The notes below the pieces were generated by a model that saw only the letters and a program-made list of their open reading frames with translations, did no database searches and was not told the origin of the DNA. Source: Bacillota bacterium (GTDB lineage: Bacteria; Bacillota; Clostridia; Acetivibrionales; DTU013). From it: 64,000 nucleotides of DNA. Numbering within the stretch: the first letter of the stretch is position 1; each line of letters starts with the position of its first letter. A program made the translations under genes and the position numbers. The stretch lies in the NCBI GenBank assembly GCA_023439545.1, contig JAEXNT010000055.1:62001-126000 (forward strand), in the 5' to 3' direction. Positions 1 through 7,738 of this stretch are shown in pieces.

Positions 1-773
1 TCAGTCCGGAGTTCCAGCAAACCGCCGTCCGCTGAAACTACTGTAGCATCGAATATGTTTGACTCACCAATAAAATCGGCGACAAATTTAGTTAGAGGTT
101 GTTCGTAAATCTCGTCGGGTGTTGCCAGCTGTTCCAGTACACCTTCATTCATGATGGCAATCCGGTCGCTCATGGTCAGAGCCTCCTCCTGATCGTGGGT
201 TACATAAATGAAGGTGATCCCGAGCATTCTCTGCAGCCGCTTGAGTTCGATCTGCATTTGTTTCCTGAGTTTCAGATCCAATGCGCCAAGCGGTTCATCC
301 AAAAGCAGCACCTTCGGCCTGTTGATCAGCGCCCTGGCGATGGCGACTCTTTGCTTCTGCCCGCCTGAAAGCTGCGACGGCATACGCTTTTCAAAGCCTT
401 CGAGCCTGACCATTGCAAGCATTTCTTCAACTCTCTGTTTTATCTCTGCTTTATTTACTTTTTTCATTTTCAGGCCAAAGGCAATATTATCGAATACATT
501 TTTGTGCGGGAAAAGCGCATAGCTTTGAAACACGGTATTTACGTCTCTTTCGAACGGTTCCCTGTTTTCGACATCGACTCCCTCGACACTTATGGCGCCT
601 CCGGTGGGCTGTTCAAAACCCGCGATCATTCTCAGCGTCGTCGTCTTACCGCAGCCTGAGGGACCAAGCATGGTCAGAAATTCCCCTTGTATAACGGAAA
701 GATTCAAATTGTTGACAACATGGTTGCTGCCATAAAATTTATTTACATTTTTAAGTTCAACCATAAACCCCAT
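1..773 (-). CDS. potA: Polyamine-type ABC transporter ATP-binding protein, partial
   Basis: This is the N-terminal ~257 residues of an ABC ATPase; the 3' part lies outside the window. Visible motifs in order are Walker A (GPSGCGKTT), the Q-loop region (VFQSYALFPH), the signature LSGGQKQR, Walker B (VLLLDEPLGALD) and the H-loop (YVTHDQEEAL). After the nucleotide-binding domain the sequence enters the start of a regulatory extension (DFIGESNIFDA), which is typical of PotA/FbpC/UgpC-type importers of spermidine/putrescine. The start at 773 is preceded by GGGGG with a 7-base spacer; an internal ATG at 764 is possible. It follows the PII gene at 820-1158 on the same strand, so it may belong to the same nitrogen-related cluster. 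The polyamine substrate is family inference only. Confidence 0.85.
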   Translation of the reverse strand, partial: MGFMVELKNVNKFYGSNHVVNNLNLSVIQGEFLTMLGPSGCGKTTTLRMIAGFEQPTGGAISVEGVDVENREPFERDVNTVFQSYALFPHKNVFDNIAFGLKMKKVNKAEIKQRVEEMLAMVRLEGFEKRMPSQLSGGQKQRVAIARALINRPKVLLLDEPLGALDLKLRKQMQIELKRLQRMLGITFIYVTHDQEEALTMSDRIAIMNEGVLEQLATPDEIYEQPLTKFVADFIGESNIFDATVVSADGGLLELRT

Positions 774-819
774 TGTCCTACCCCCAATCCAAAGTGAAAG
801 CAATACTGCAGCGCCCGGT

Positions 820-1158
820 TTACAGTACCTTTTCTCCGCGTTCTCCGGTACGTATCCTCATGACGTCGCAAACGTCGTAAACGAACACTTTACCGTCTCC
901 GACGTGGTTTGTGGATATAACTTCCTGTATCCGTATCAGTACATTATCGAGAAGCTCATCGACAATAACCGTATTTACCTGTATCTTTGGCAGTAGATTT
1001 ATATTGACCTTCAGCCCCTTTATTTCATTGACGGTACCCTTCTGTTTGCCGCAGCCCATAACGGCCATGATAGTCATTCCCCCGCAGTTGCATTCGTCCA
1101 GAATACTTTTCAAGGTTTCCAGTTTGTCGGGTTTTATTATGATCTCCAGTTTTTTCAT
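820..1158 (-). CDS. P-II family nitrogen regulator (GlnB/GlnK type)
   Basis: This 112-residue trimeric signalling protein would sense ATP/ADP and 2-oxoglutarate and bind partner enzymes or transporters. It begins MKKLEIIIKPDKLE, has the T-loop core GCGKQKG followed by an NLLPK segment, and ends with the nucleotide-binding signatures VGDGKVFVYDV and RIRTGE. The Tyr that is uridylylated in enterobacterial GlnB is absent from the T-loop, so control by uridylylation is unlikely. An upstream GTG at 1167 exists, but GGAGG lies about 10 bases before the ATG at 1158, so I chose 1158. It is the last of three PII genes in the 1-13 kb cluster and the most GlnB-like. It sits between the GABA aminotransferase and the PotA-like ATPase. 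Confidence 0.9.
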   Translation of the reverse strand: MKKLEIIIKPDKLETLKSILDECNCGGMTIMAVMGCGKQKGTVNEIKGLKVNINLLPKIQVNTVIVDELLDNVLIRIQEVISTNHVGDGKVFVYDVCDVMRIRTGERGEKVL

Positions 1159-1195
1159 CTTATCCACCCCTCCAGGTTTATTTCATTATTTAGCC

Positions 1196-1235
1196 CATAT
1201 AAAAACTCGCTCAACCAGATTTCGATTGAGCGAGT
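1196..1235 (-). terminator. Hairpin with U-tract between gabT and the PII gene
   Basis: The arms ACTCGCTCAA (1205-1214) and TTGAGCGAGT (1226-1235) form a perfect 10-bp stem. On the minus strand the stem is followed by a run of T. It lies after the aminotransferase gene and just ahead of the PII ribosome binding site, so it could be a simple terminator or a leader attenuator. Confidence 0.7.
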
Positions 1236-1417
1236 CTTCGTGGACTTGCACCGATATGCGTCAGATATTGGATATTTAATTAACAAAGATATTACCACAT
1301 AAAATCAATATTTGCAATAATGAATTTAATATTATTCATATTTTTATTATTAAGAACATAATTTCACAAATATTAAACGTTTTTTGCAAGTTCTCACCGA
1401 TATTATTGCAATAGTAC

Positions 1418-2776
1418 TTATACCTTCCTGCATTTCTCAATTGCATTTTCCAAAATGTCAAAACCGGCTTCCAATTGGGCGTCAGTAACGACCAACGGGC
1501 ACAAAAATCTTACGACATTCCCATATGTACCTGCACCTTCAATAATCAGGCCATTTGCCGCACACTCCGAAACCAGCCGGCTTACTATCTCCCCATTGGG
1601 TTCCATGGACTCCTTATCTCTGACGAATTCAATACCGAGCATGGCGCCAATTCCTCGCACATCTCCAACTTCTTCGTACCTTTCCTTCCATGAACCGAAC
1701 CGATCCATGCACATAGCAGATATTTTCATTGCCCTGTCGCATAGATTATCCCTCTCGATAATGTCGATCACCTTAAGAGCTGAGGAACATGCAAGCGGAT
1801 TGCCGCTGTAGGTCCCGCCAATGGTTCCGGGCCGGACGGCGGCAAATATTTCAGTCCTGGCAGTGACAGCAGAAAGAGGCACTCCTCCGGCAATCGATTT
1901 TGCCGTAGTAATGATATCCGGAGCACAACCCGCCTGGGCCCAGTAGTCTGATACGAACCACCTGCCGGATCGGCCGAAGCCGCATTGGACTTCATCAGCT
2001 ATTATCAGGATTCCATGCTCGTCGCATATCCTTCTGACTTCTTTCACCCATTCGATAGGTGCAGGGATAAAGCCGCCCTCGCCCTGTATGGGCTCAACAA
2101 TGATCGCTGCGACATATTCCGAAGGCGTACACTCATCAAACACCTTTTCCAATTTATTTACATAATACTCTATCGCTTCTTTATTGCCAAATCCCTTCGG
2201 TTTCCTGTAAAGGTACGGAAACTCAGCTCTATAAATACCGTCCGGGAAAGGACCCATACCGGCCGAATAAGCCTTTTTGGCTGTCATGGCCATAGTCAGC
2301 GTCGTTCTCCCGTGAAAAGCTCCTGAAAATACTATTATATTCGGCCTTTTTGTATATGCCTTGGCTATTTTGACCGCATTTTCATCCGCTTCCGCTCCGC
2401 TGTTGACAAACATTGTCCTGCGGATATCGCCGCGAACAGGTACGATACGGTTCATTTTCTCGGCAAGGCTAATATAGCCCTCGTGGGTGGCGATATTCAT
2501 CATGGCGTGAAAATAGCGATCAGCCTGTTCCTTTACGGCATTGATCATCTCCGGCTGGCTGTATCCGACATTCAGCACACCGACGCCGCCTACCCAGTCG
2601 AGAAATATATTTCCGTCCACATCCTCCACCATGGCGCCTTCGCCGCGGTGAATGACTAGCGGATATCCGCACCGGATCGCGGACGGTATCGCAGCTTCCC
2701 TCCTGCGGATGATATCCGAAGCCCTGGGGCCTGGCAAAGCACTGGTAATTATTTTAGGCAACGCATCCCTTAACAT
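1418..2776 (-). CDS. gabT: 4-aminobutyrate aminotransferase-like class III aminotransferase
   Basis: This 452-residue PLP enzyme would move the amino group of GABA (or another omega-amine) to 2-oxoglutarate, giving succinate semialdehyde and glutamate in the cytoplasm. Class III features are visible: NSGAEA at 125-130 (phosphate binding), FSGAFHGRT near 150-158, IADEVQ at 259-264 with the cofactor-contacting Asp261, and the Schiff-base Lys293 in TTAKSIAGGVPLS. Length is normal for GabT. The ATG is preceded by GGGGG with a 7-base spacer. The neighbouring 4-hydroxybutyrate dehydrogenase at 2820-3935 supports GABA rather than another omega-amino acid, because it would reduce the product semialdehyde. 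Ornithine, acetylornithine or putrescine as substrate cannot be excluded from sequence alone. Confidence 0.85.
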   Translation of the reverse strand: MLRDALPKIITSALPGPRASDIIRRREAAIPSAIRCGYPLVIHRGEGAMVEDVDGNIFLDWVGGVGVLNVGYSQPEMINAVKEQADRYFHAMMNIATHEGYISLAEKMNRIVPVRGDIRRTMFVNSGAEADENAVKIAKAYTKRPNIIVFSGAFHGRTTLTMAMTAKKAYSAGMGPFPDGIYRAEFPYLYRKPKGFGNKEAIEYYVNKLEKVFDECTPSEYVAAIIVEPIQGEGGFIPAPIEWVKEVRRICDEHGILIIADEVQCGFGRSGRWFVSDYWAQAGCAPDIITTAKSIAGGVPLSAVTARTEIFAAVRPGTIGGTYSGNPLACSSALKVIDIIERDNLCDRAMKISAMCMDRFGSWKERYEEVGDVRGIGAMLGIEFVRDKESMEPNGEIVSRLVSECAANGLIIEGAGTYGNVVRFLCPLVVTDAQLEAGFDILENAIEKCRKV

Positions 2777-2819
2777 TTGAATTCCCCCTACTCTGGCAAT
2801 TTTATATAACGTTCCTCTT

Positions 2820-3935
2820 TCAGTAGACCGACTTGTATATATGATAAACGTGTTCCTTTGTTAGCTCTGTGTAATTGTTCGCCATCAATCGCCCTTGCTT
2901 ATTCATAACTGATTGGGTAAAGTCCTGCAGATCAGACTCTGTTACGCCGTATGACCGCAGTTCCCTACGTGGCAGGATCCTGGACATCAATGCCTCAAGT
3001 TCGTCAAAGGCGGAAAAGTAATTACAGCCAAGAATATCCGAAATCAAGTCCTGCAGTCTCCTCATTTTCCCACCCGGCACGAGCTTTTCATACATCCTCA
3101 GAACTCCGGCAAACAAGGCGTAATTCGACTCGCCGTGAGGTATATGGAATGCTGAACCAAGAGGATAGCTCATGGCATGGACTGCGCCTACGCCGGCGTT
3201 GCCGAACGCTATCCCGGCATAGGTGCTTGCTGTTAGGAAATCCTTCAGGAGAGGTTTTGAAGCCTCGAATCCATTCTCCGCGATTACCTTGTACCCTTCC
3301 AGGATCATTTCAATAGCTTTTCCCGAGTATAGCCATGTAAACTGGCCGGCCCTGGGTGAAAGACCAGATTCCACAGCATGTATCAATGCATCGGCGGAAC
3401 TCGCTCCAAAAGCTAGCGCAGGCAGTGATTCAAGGAGTTCAGGGATCAGAACCGCCTGATCGGCAAAAAGCTCGTCCCCTGCAAGCCCTAATTTCGTATT
3501 CATCGAAGCTATCCCGAGGATCGAAATATTTGTTACTTCGCTGCCTGTCCCGCAGGTGGTCGGAACCAATACGAGCTCTTTTTCCTTTATAAGCTCGATT
3601 TTATGCTGAAAAAGCTCCGAAACGGGAGCTACCCTCTTAAGCGAGAACAGCTTGGCGACGTCAAGAATGCTCCCGCCTCCAACGGCAATCACCCTTTTGA
3701 ACGGAATTTCCCTTATATCCCTGTAAGCAGCCTCGACCAGCTTGTCGTCCGGCTCCCCCGAACCGTATTTTCTGATATCTACAACCGCAGCCTCTGGTGC
3801 GGAGGCTTTCAAATACCTGCCATAGATATGTCCGCTGGAAATGATCAGATCTCCGCTTCCTATACCGAAGGACCTGCAGAATTCGCTGCACAGGTTATAT
3901 TCGTATATTTCAGTTTTAAGCCTGAATTGCTTCAT
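2820..3935 (-). CDS. 4hbD: 4-hydroxybutyrate dehydrogenase (iron-containing alcohol dehydrogenase family)
   Basis: The 371-residue product should interconvert succinate semialdehyde and 4-hydroxybutyrate with NAD(H). The whole sequence resembles the Clostridium kluyveri enzyme as I remember it: the start MKQFRLKTEIYEYN, the nucleotide-binding AVGGGSILDVAKL, VPTTCGTGSEVTN, then the metal ligand segments SADALIHAVES, GAVHAMSYPLG and HIPHGESNY. A TTG 21 bases upstream is open, but the ATG at 3935 matches family starts and has AGGGGG about 10 bases before it. It lies 44 bp upstream of gabT on the same strand, which is the expected pair for anaerobic GABA fermentation. The family assignment is strong and the exact substrate is supported by context. 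Confidence 0.88.
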   Translation of the reverse strand: MKQFRLKTEIYEYNLCSEFCRSFGIGSGDLIISSGHIYGRYLKASAPEAAVVDIRKYGSGEPDDKLVEAAYRDIREIPFKRVIAVGGGSILDVAKLFSLKRVAPVSELFQHKIELIKEKELVLVPTTCGTGSEVTNISILGIASMNTKLGLAGDELFADQAVLIPELLESLPALAFGASSADALIHAVESGLSPRAGQFTWLYSGKAIEMILEGYKVIAENGFEASKPLLKDFLTASTYAGIAFGNAGVGAVHAMSYPLGSAFHIPHGESNYALFAGVLRMYEKLVPGGKMRRLQDLISDILGCNYFSAFDELEALMSRILPRRELRSYGVTESDLQDFTQSVMNKQGRLMANNYTELTKEHVYHIYKSVY

Positions 3936-3970
3936 TGCGGGAAATACCCCCTTCAAATCACAGACAGCTT

Positions 3971-4798
3971 TTATAGCGGCCTGTTATCGGAATAAAGCAT
4001 GCTGTTTATGCCCTTTCTTAGATCAAGGAATGCTTTCGTATCCTTCAGATCGAGCGTCCTTTTGTAGGGAAGGTAAACGTTTATTTCTTCCTTGATCCTA
4101 CCCGGCCCTGCTGACATGATATATATCTTGTTTGCAAGAAAGACCGCTTCATCGATATCGTGCGTAATAAAAACGATAGTCGGTTTTTCCTCCTGCCAGA
4201 TATCTCTCAACAGAAGCTGCATCGTTTCCTTTGTATGCGGGTCCAAAGCGCCGAAGGGTTCATCCATCAACAGCACCTCCGGCTGATTTGCCAGCGCCCT
4301 CGCTATTGCCACGCGCTGCTTCATCCCGCCGGACAATTCTTTCGGGTAGCATTTGCGGAAATCGGTCAAACGTATATGTTCAAGGTACCTCTCAGCTATT
4401 TCTTTCATCTGATTTTCCGGCATTTTTCTAAGCTTGAGGCCGAATTTTATATTCTCTTCCACAGTCATCCACGGAAATAATGTGTAAGTCTGAAATACCA
4501 TGCCCCTGTCCGAGCCTGGGCCTGTTACCGCCTTGTCGTTAACAAGGATCTCTCCCCCCGAGGGAAAATCGAGTCCTGCCATGATTCGAAGCAGTGTCGA
4601 CTTTCCGCATCCCGAAGGACCTACGATACATACGAGATCATTATCCTGTATCTCCACGGTTACATCGGCAATGGCCGGTATCGTTCTTTTCCTTGAAATA
4701 AAGTTCTTATCGATATGCCATGCCACAATCTTATTGTTAGCTACGCTTGCTTCCAGCGGCTGGCCTACCGGGTGTTCAGAGTATACTGGTTTTGCCAT
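3971..4798 (-). CDS. NitT/TauT-type ABC transporter ATP-binding protein
   Basis: This 275-residue ATPase energises an importer of the nitrate/sulfonate/taurine/bicarbonate family. Walker A (GPSGCGKST, 60-68), Q-loop (FQTYTLFPWM), signature (LSGGMKQR), Walker B (VLLMDEPFGALD) and H-loop (FITHDIDEAV) are all intact. The N-terminal ~25 residues are an extra leader before the ABC domain. Its ATG overlaps the stop of the permease gene as TAATG, so the two are translationally coupled. With the permease and the lipoprotein at 6449-7570 it makes a complete importer. The ligand cannot be read from the ATPase; the catabolic neighbours suggest an organic nitrogen compound. Confidence 0.9.
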   Translation of the reverse strand: MAKPVYSEHPVGQPLEASVANNKIVAWHIDKNFISRKRTIPAIADVTVEIQDNDLVCIVGPSGCGKSTLLRIMAGLDFPSGGEILVNDKAVTGPGSDRGMVFQTYTLFPWMTVEENIKFGLKLRKMPENQMKEIAERYLEHIRLTDFRKCYPKELSGGMKQRVAIARALANQPEVLLMDEPFGALDPHTKETMQLLLRDIWQEEKPTIVFITHDIDEAVFLANKIYIMSAGPGRIKEEINVYLPYKRTLDLKDTKAFLDLRKGINSMLYSDNRPL

Positions 4799-5592
4799 TA
4801 TGAACCGCTCCTCTCATTCCATGGAAACATCAACTTTATTCCCAGTGCGAACAGTCTGTCTGTAATGAGCCCGATTATGCCTATTATCAATATCCCTGCA
4901 AATATGGCTTCAGTCTGGAAGAACTTCTGCGCTTTCATAATTGAAAATCCCAAGCCCGAACCGGATGCTACGAGCTCTGCCACCACCAGATAGGTCCATG
5001 CCCAGCCGATGCACATTCTGAGAGTTTCCATCAGCCTTGGCGACATGGCAGGGATCAAAACCTTGAAAATAGTCGACCATCTCCGGGCGCCCATAGTATA
5101 GCTGGCGCTGAGCAGGTCTTCAGGTACGGAGGATGCATCGTCCGCAACCATAAGTACCAGCTGGAAAAACGTTCCGAGGAATACGAGCACTATCTTTGCC
5201 ATTTCACCTATACCTGTCCATACCATAACCAGCGGTACAAAGGCAGGTACCGGCATGTACCTGACGAATTCGCACATGGGCCTTATCAGAGCCTCCGCTT
5301 CCCTGAAGGACCCGACCAATATACCAATAGGTACGCCAAGTGCAACAGCCATCAAAAATCCCATTATAATCCTGTAAATACTGATGCCTGCATTAGCCGC
5401 CAATGAACCGTCTCCGATAGTTTCCAAAATATTCCCGACAACTTTGACCGGCGAGGGCAGAAACAATTTATTGACCAGGCCGGACCCTGCGATCAGGAAC
5501 CAGCCGCCGATCAATATGACAAAAGATAGAACGGCAATGAATATATACTTCTTCTTATCTATTTCCCTGCGTAAACCAACCCACCTTTTCAT
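4798..5592 (-). CDS. NitT/TauT-type ABC transporter permease
   Basis: This ~264-residue inner-membrane protein begins with a cytoplasmic stretch and a first membrane helix (FIAVLSFVILIGGWFLIAG). Several further hydrophobic segments follow. The EAA loop that contacts the ATPase is visible as SASYTMGARRWSTIFKVLIP. It belongs to the SsuC/TauC/NrtB family. The chosen ATG at 5592 has a GGGGGG ribosome site 6 bases upstream; a TTG at 5598 is less likely. The gene starts only 13 bases after the NifI2-like PII gene ends, so the PII pair and the transporter are almost certainly co-transcribed. Confidence 0.9.
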   Translation of the reverse strand: MKRWVGLRREIDKKKYIFIAVLSFVILIGGWFLIAGSGLVNKLFLPSPVKVVGNILETIGDGSLAANAGISIYRIIMGFLMAVALGVPIGILVGSFREAEALIRPMCEFVRYMPVPAFVPLVMVWTGIGEMAKIVLVFLGTFFQLVLMVADDASSVPEDLLSASYTMGARRWSTIFKVLIPAMSPRLMETLRMCIGWAWTYLVVAELVASGSGLGFSIMKAQKFFQTEAIFAGILIIGIIGLITDRLFALGIKLMFPWNERSGS

Positions 5593-5604
5593 ATCCAACC
5601 CCCC

Positions 5605-5961
5605 CTAAACCAAAGCATTTTCCCCCGTTTCACCCGTATGGATGCGAATGCTGTCCTCAGTCGGTATGACGAAGATCTTTCCGTCGCCCGCCTTTTTACT
5701 GCAGTTTACTTTAGTGATCACCGCAATAAGGCGTTCCAGATCCTCATCCCTAACATATATTTCAATCATTTTCTTAGCTATCATATTATCCGAATATATT
5801 CCGTCGACCTCCCGGCCATCCTCGTTCGAGTTGAACCGGGTCGCCTTTTTCCCCCTGCCGACCACATTCCAGGTGCTCATTGAAAAAAATCTTTCCTCGA
5901 TCAATGCAGCTTTTGTAAGATAATACATTTTAGGTCTGATAATAATTATTACTTGCTTCAT
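5605..5961 (-). CDS. P-II family protein, NifI2-like
   Basis: The ~118-residue product starts MKQVIIIIRP and carries VVGRGKKATRF, then a longer, unusual T-loop (roughly residues 42-60) before the IAKKMIEIYV strand. The C-terminal half has AGDGKIFVIPTEDSIRI and HTGETGE, the nucleotide-binding signatures. The opening residues, the GRGKK motif and the extended T-loop are features of NifI2, the partner of NifI1 in archaeal and clostridial nitrogenase control. Here it follows the NifI1-like gene and precedes an ABC importer instead of nifDK. GGAGGAG stands 7 bases before the ATG at 5961; the open frame extends to 5979 without a better start. The partner protein is unknown, and the transporter is the obvious candidate. 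Confidence 0.85.
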   Translation of the reverse strand: MKQVIIIIRPKMYYLTKAALIEERFFSMSTWNVVGRGKKATRFNSNEDGREVDGIYSDNMIAKKMIEIYVRDEDLERLIAVITKVNCSKKAGDGKIFVIPTEDSIRIHTGETGENALV

Positions 5962-6014
5962 TTGAACACTCCTCCACAAGCAAATCTGGTTGATGCGTTA
6001 TCGAACGGAAATGA

Positions 6015-6341
6015 TCAGAGCGTTTGTTCCCCGCTGCTGATGGTAATCGCCCTTTCGACGGGAAGAATGAAAATTTTTCCGTCTCCGAATGCACCTTTGC
6101 CGCTTGTCCTGGCAGAATTTACGATTATTTCGGTAACAGTATCGACATCCTTGTCCTCGACCACGATCATGATCATTTCTTTCGGTATCTCATCGTAATA
6201 GACATCTCCGACTTTTAGGCCCCTCTGTTTACCCCTTCCAAGGATGCCGAACCTCGTTGCTGCCCTGAAGCCTTTCGCGTTCAATGCTTCCAGAACTTCA
6301 GAATACTTTTCCGGCCTGACGGTCGCTTTTATCATTTTCAT
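6015..6341 (-). CDS. P-II family protein, NifI1-like
   Basis: This 108-residue PII protein starts MKMIKATVRPEKYSEVLEAL and contains GILGRGKQRG, VGDVYYDEIPKEM and FGDGKIFILPVE. The YYDEIPK segment in the T-loop and the ILPVE ending are typical of NifI1, which acts with NifI2 as a 2-oxoglutarate/ATP sensor. The final signature reads ITISSGE rather than the usual IRTGE, so the C-terminal nucleotide contact has lost its Arg and Thr. The ATG at 6341 has GGGGGG 6 bases upstream; the frame opens at a TTG at 6362 that I reject. It is directly preceded by a terminator-like hairpin (6361-6399) and followed 53 bases later by the NifI2-like gene. Confidence 0.87.
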   Translation of the reverse strand: MKMIKATVRPEKYSEVLEALNAKGFRAATRFGILGRGKQRGLKVGDVYYDEIPKEMIMIVVEDKDVDTVTEIIVNSARTSGKGAFGDGKIFILPVERAITISSGEQTL

Positions 6342-6360
6342 AGATAGCCCCCCTTTTCCC

Positions 6361-6399
6361 AAAAAAAGGGCGTATACCGCTTCGATTCGGTATACGCCC
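6361..6399 (-). terminator. Hairpin with U-tract upstream of the NifI1-like gene
   Basis: The arms GGGCGTATACCG (6368-6379) and CGGTATACGCCC (6388-6399) form a perfect 12-bp stem with an 8-base loop, followed on the minus strand by seven T. The next element is the NifI1 ribosome site. The stem shares GGCGTATACC and the preceding ATACTA with the hairpin at 7593-7627, so the same element brackets the binding-protein gene. Confidence 0.8.
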
Positions 6400-6448
6400 T
6401 AGTATATCTCCTCAAGTTTACCATACTTTTATTCAAATCTTCAATAAA

Positions 6449-7570
6449 TTATTTAAGCATCGAACTATTTTTCAAAAACTCCACATTGATCATATCCTTG
6501 ATTTCAGGAACGGTTTTGATAACATCAAGGTCCTTAAGGAACTGTGCGATCTTCTGATTGACCTTGACAAAAGTGCTTTCGCCGGAAGCCGGTTCGAACG
6601 CGTCCAAGGCATCCTTTGCATTGGCTATATACAGCGTCTCCATCATAGCCCTGAAATCCTCCTGGGAAACCTCCAGAGCCTTTGCCATGATCGCTTCCGA
6701 TTCATCCCTGTTGTTCTTCCAGTAATCAACGGCTTCATACCAGCTGTCGACAAACGCCTGGACTGCTTGCGGACTGCTGTCGACAATCTTCCTGCTGACC
6801 GAGATGCTGTCAGTTATCAGATCCGGGTTATCCTTCGAGGTATATAGCATATTTCCTTTACCGTCTTTCACCGCTTTGCTCAGATACGGCTCCCATATAA
6901 CGGCCGCATCTACTCTTCCTGCGATAAATGCAGTTCCGGCATCGGCAATGGTCATATTCGTCAATGAAACGTCCTTAGCCGACATACCGGCTTCATTCAG
7001 AAGTGAAAGCAGGTACATGTGATCCACGCTGTAGAACTCTGTCGCGACCGTTTTCCCCTTGAGGTCGCTTATCGATTTTATTTCGGGCTTTGTAACCATA
7101 CCATCGGATCCCATCGATTTATCCGTAAGCATGATCACGTCGAAGTCCGCTCCCTGGCTGAAAGGCGCGATCGTATCAGGCGATGCAGCCGTAATGAGAT
7201 CGAGGTTGCCTCCGATAAACGCCTGCAGCGAGTCACTGAAGGAGGCGAATGTATTGAGCTGCACATCCAGGCCGTGCTTTTCGAAGATTCCCTTTTCCTT
7301 TGCAAGGTATGCAAACATGCTGGTAGGCCATGGGGACGTTCCAAAACTCAGTTTTGTCAATTTAGCGGGCGCACTTGCCGCAGTCGACGCCTCTGCGGTA
7401 CTTTCTTCCGCGCCTGCAGTCGTACCCGCAGTACTCGCTGCCGTGCTTTTTTCAGAACCTTCATTGGCGCCCGTCGCTGCGGAATTCGCTCCGCCGCATG
7501 CCGTAAGCATTACCGCCGCTAATAGAACAACTGTTACAAGACTTAAAATCCTTTTTACTGATAATTTCAT
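6449..7570 (-). CDS. NitT/TauT-type ABC transporter substrate-binding lipoprotein
   Basis: The 373-residue precursor has a lipoprotein signal: a basic start (MKLSVKR), a hydrophobic core, and a lipobox LTAC with the lipidated Cys25. A low-complexity Ser/Ala/Thr/Glu linker runs to about residue 70. The mature domain begins LTKLSFGTSPWPTSMFAYLA and has FIGGNLDLITAASPD and FIAGRVDAAVIWEPYLSKA, which are signatures of the SsuA/ThiY/NMT1 periplasmic-binding family. It would sit on the outer face of the membrane and deliver ligand to the permease at 4798-5592. The gene is flanked on both sides by near-identical terminator-like hairpins, suggesting its message is made or stabilised separately. Confidence 0.9.
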   Translation of the reverse strand: MKLSVKRILSLVTVVLLAAVMLTACGGANSAATGANEGSEKSTAASTAGTTAGAEESTAEASTAASAPAKLTKLSFGTSPWPTSMFAYLAKEKGIFEKHGLDVQLNTFASFSDSLQAFIGGNLDLITAASPDTIAPFSQGADFDVIMLTDKSMGSDGMVTKPEIKSISDLKGKTVATEFYSVDHMYLLSLLNEAGMSAKDVSLTNMTIADAGTAFIAGRVDAAVIWEPYLSKAVKDGKGNMLYTSKDNPDLITDSISVSRKIVDSSPQAVQAFVDSWYEAVDYWKNNRDESEAIMAKALEVSQEDFRAMMETLYIANAKDALDAFEPASGESTFVKVNQKIAQFLKDLDVIKTVPEIKDMINVEFLKNSSMLK

Positions 7571-7592
7571 TTCATCGACACCCCTTCCTAAT

Positions 7593-7627
7593 AAAAAGGC
7601 GTATACCGCTAATGTGGTATACGCCTT
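7593..7627 (-). terminator. Hairpin with U-tract upstream of the binding-protein gene
   Basis: The arms AAGGCGTATACC (7596-7607) and GGTATACGCCTT (7616-7627) pair perfectly, and a TTTTTAT run follows on the minus strand. The hairpin precedes the ribosome site of the lipoprotein gene. It is a near copy of the hairpin at 6361-6399. Confidence 0.75.
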
Positions 7628-7738
7628 AGTATACTTGACCCCTTGTTTGAATTTGTTATTTTGATTTTACAGCAGCTTTGGAATTTTTCCTATATCCCTC
7701 CCGTACAAAATCTATTGTATTCTCTGCACAATAGGCGT

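Noticed and set aside
1205..1235. Hairpins at 1205, 6368, 7596 and 11108 considered as ANTAR-type antitermination targets
   Set aside because: They are single stems with loops that do not show the paired hexaloop pattern of known ANTAR RNA sites, so I list them only as terminators or possible attenuators.
5605..6341. PII pair as evidence for a nitrogenase cluster in this window
   Set aside because: No nifH, nifD or nifK reading frame exists within the 64 kb.
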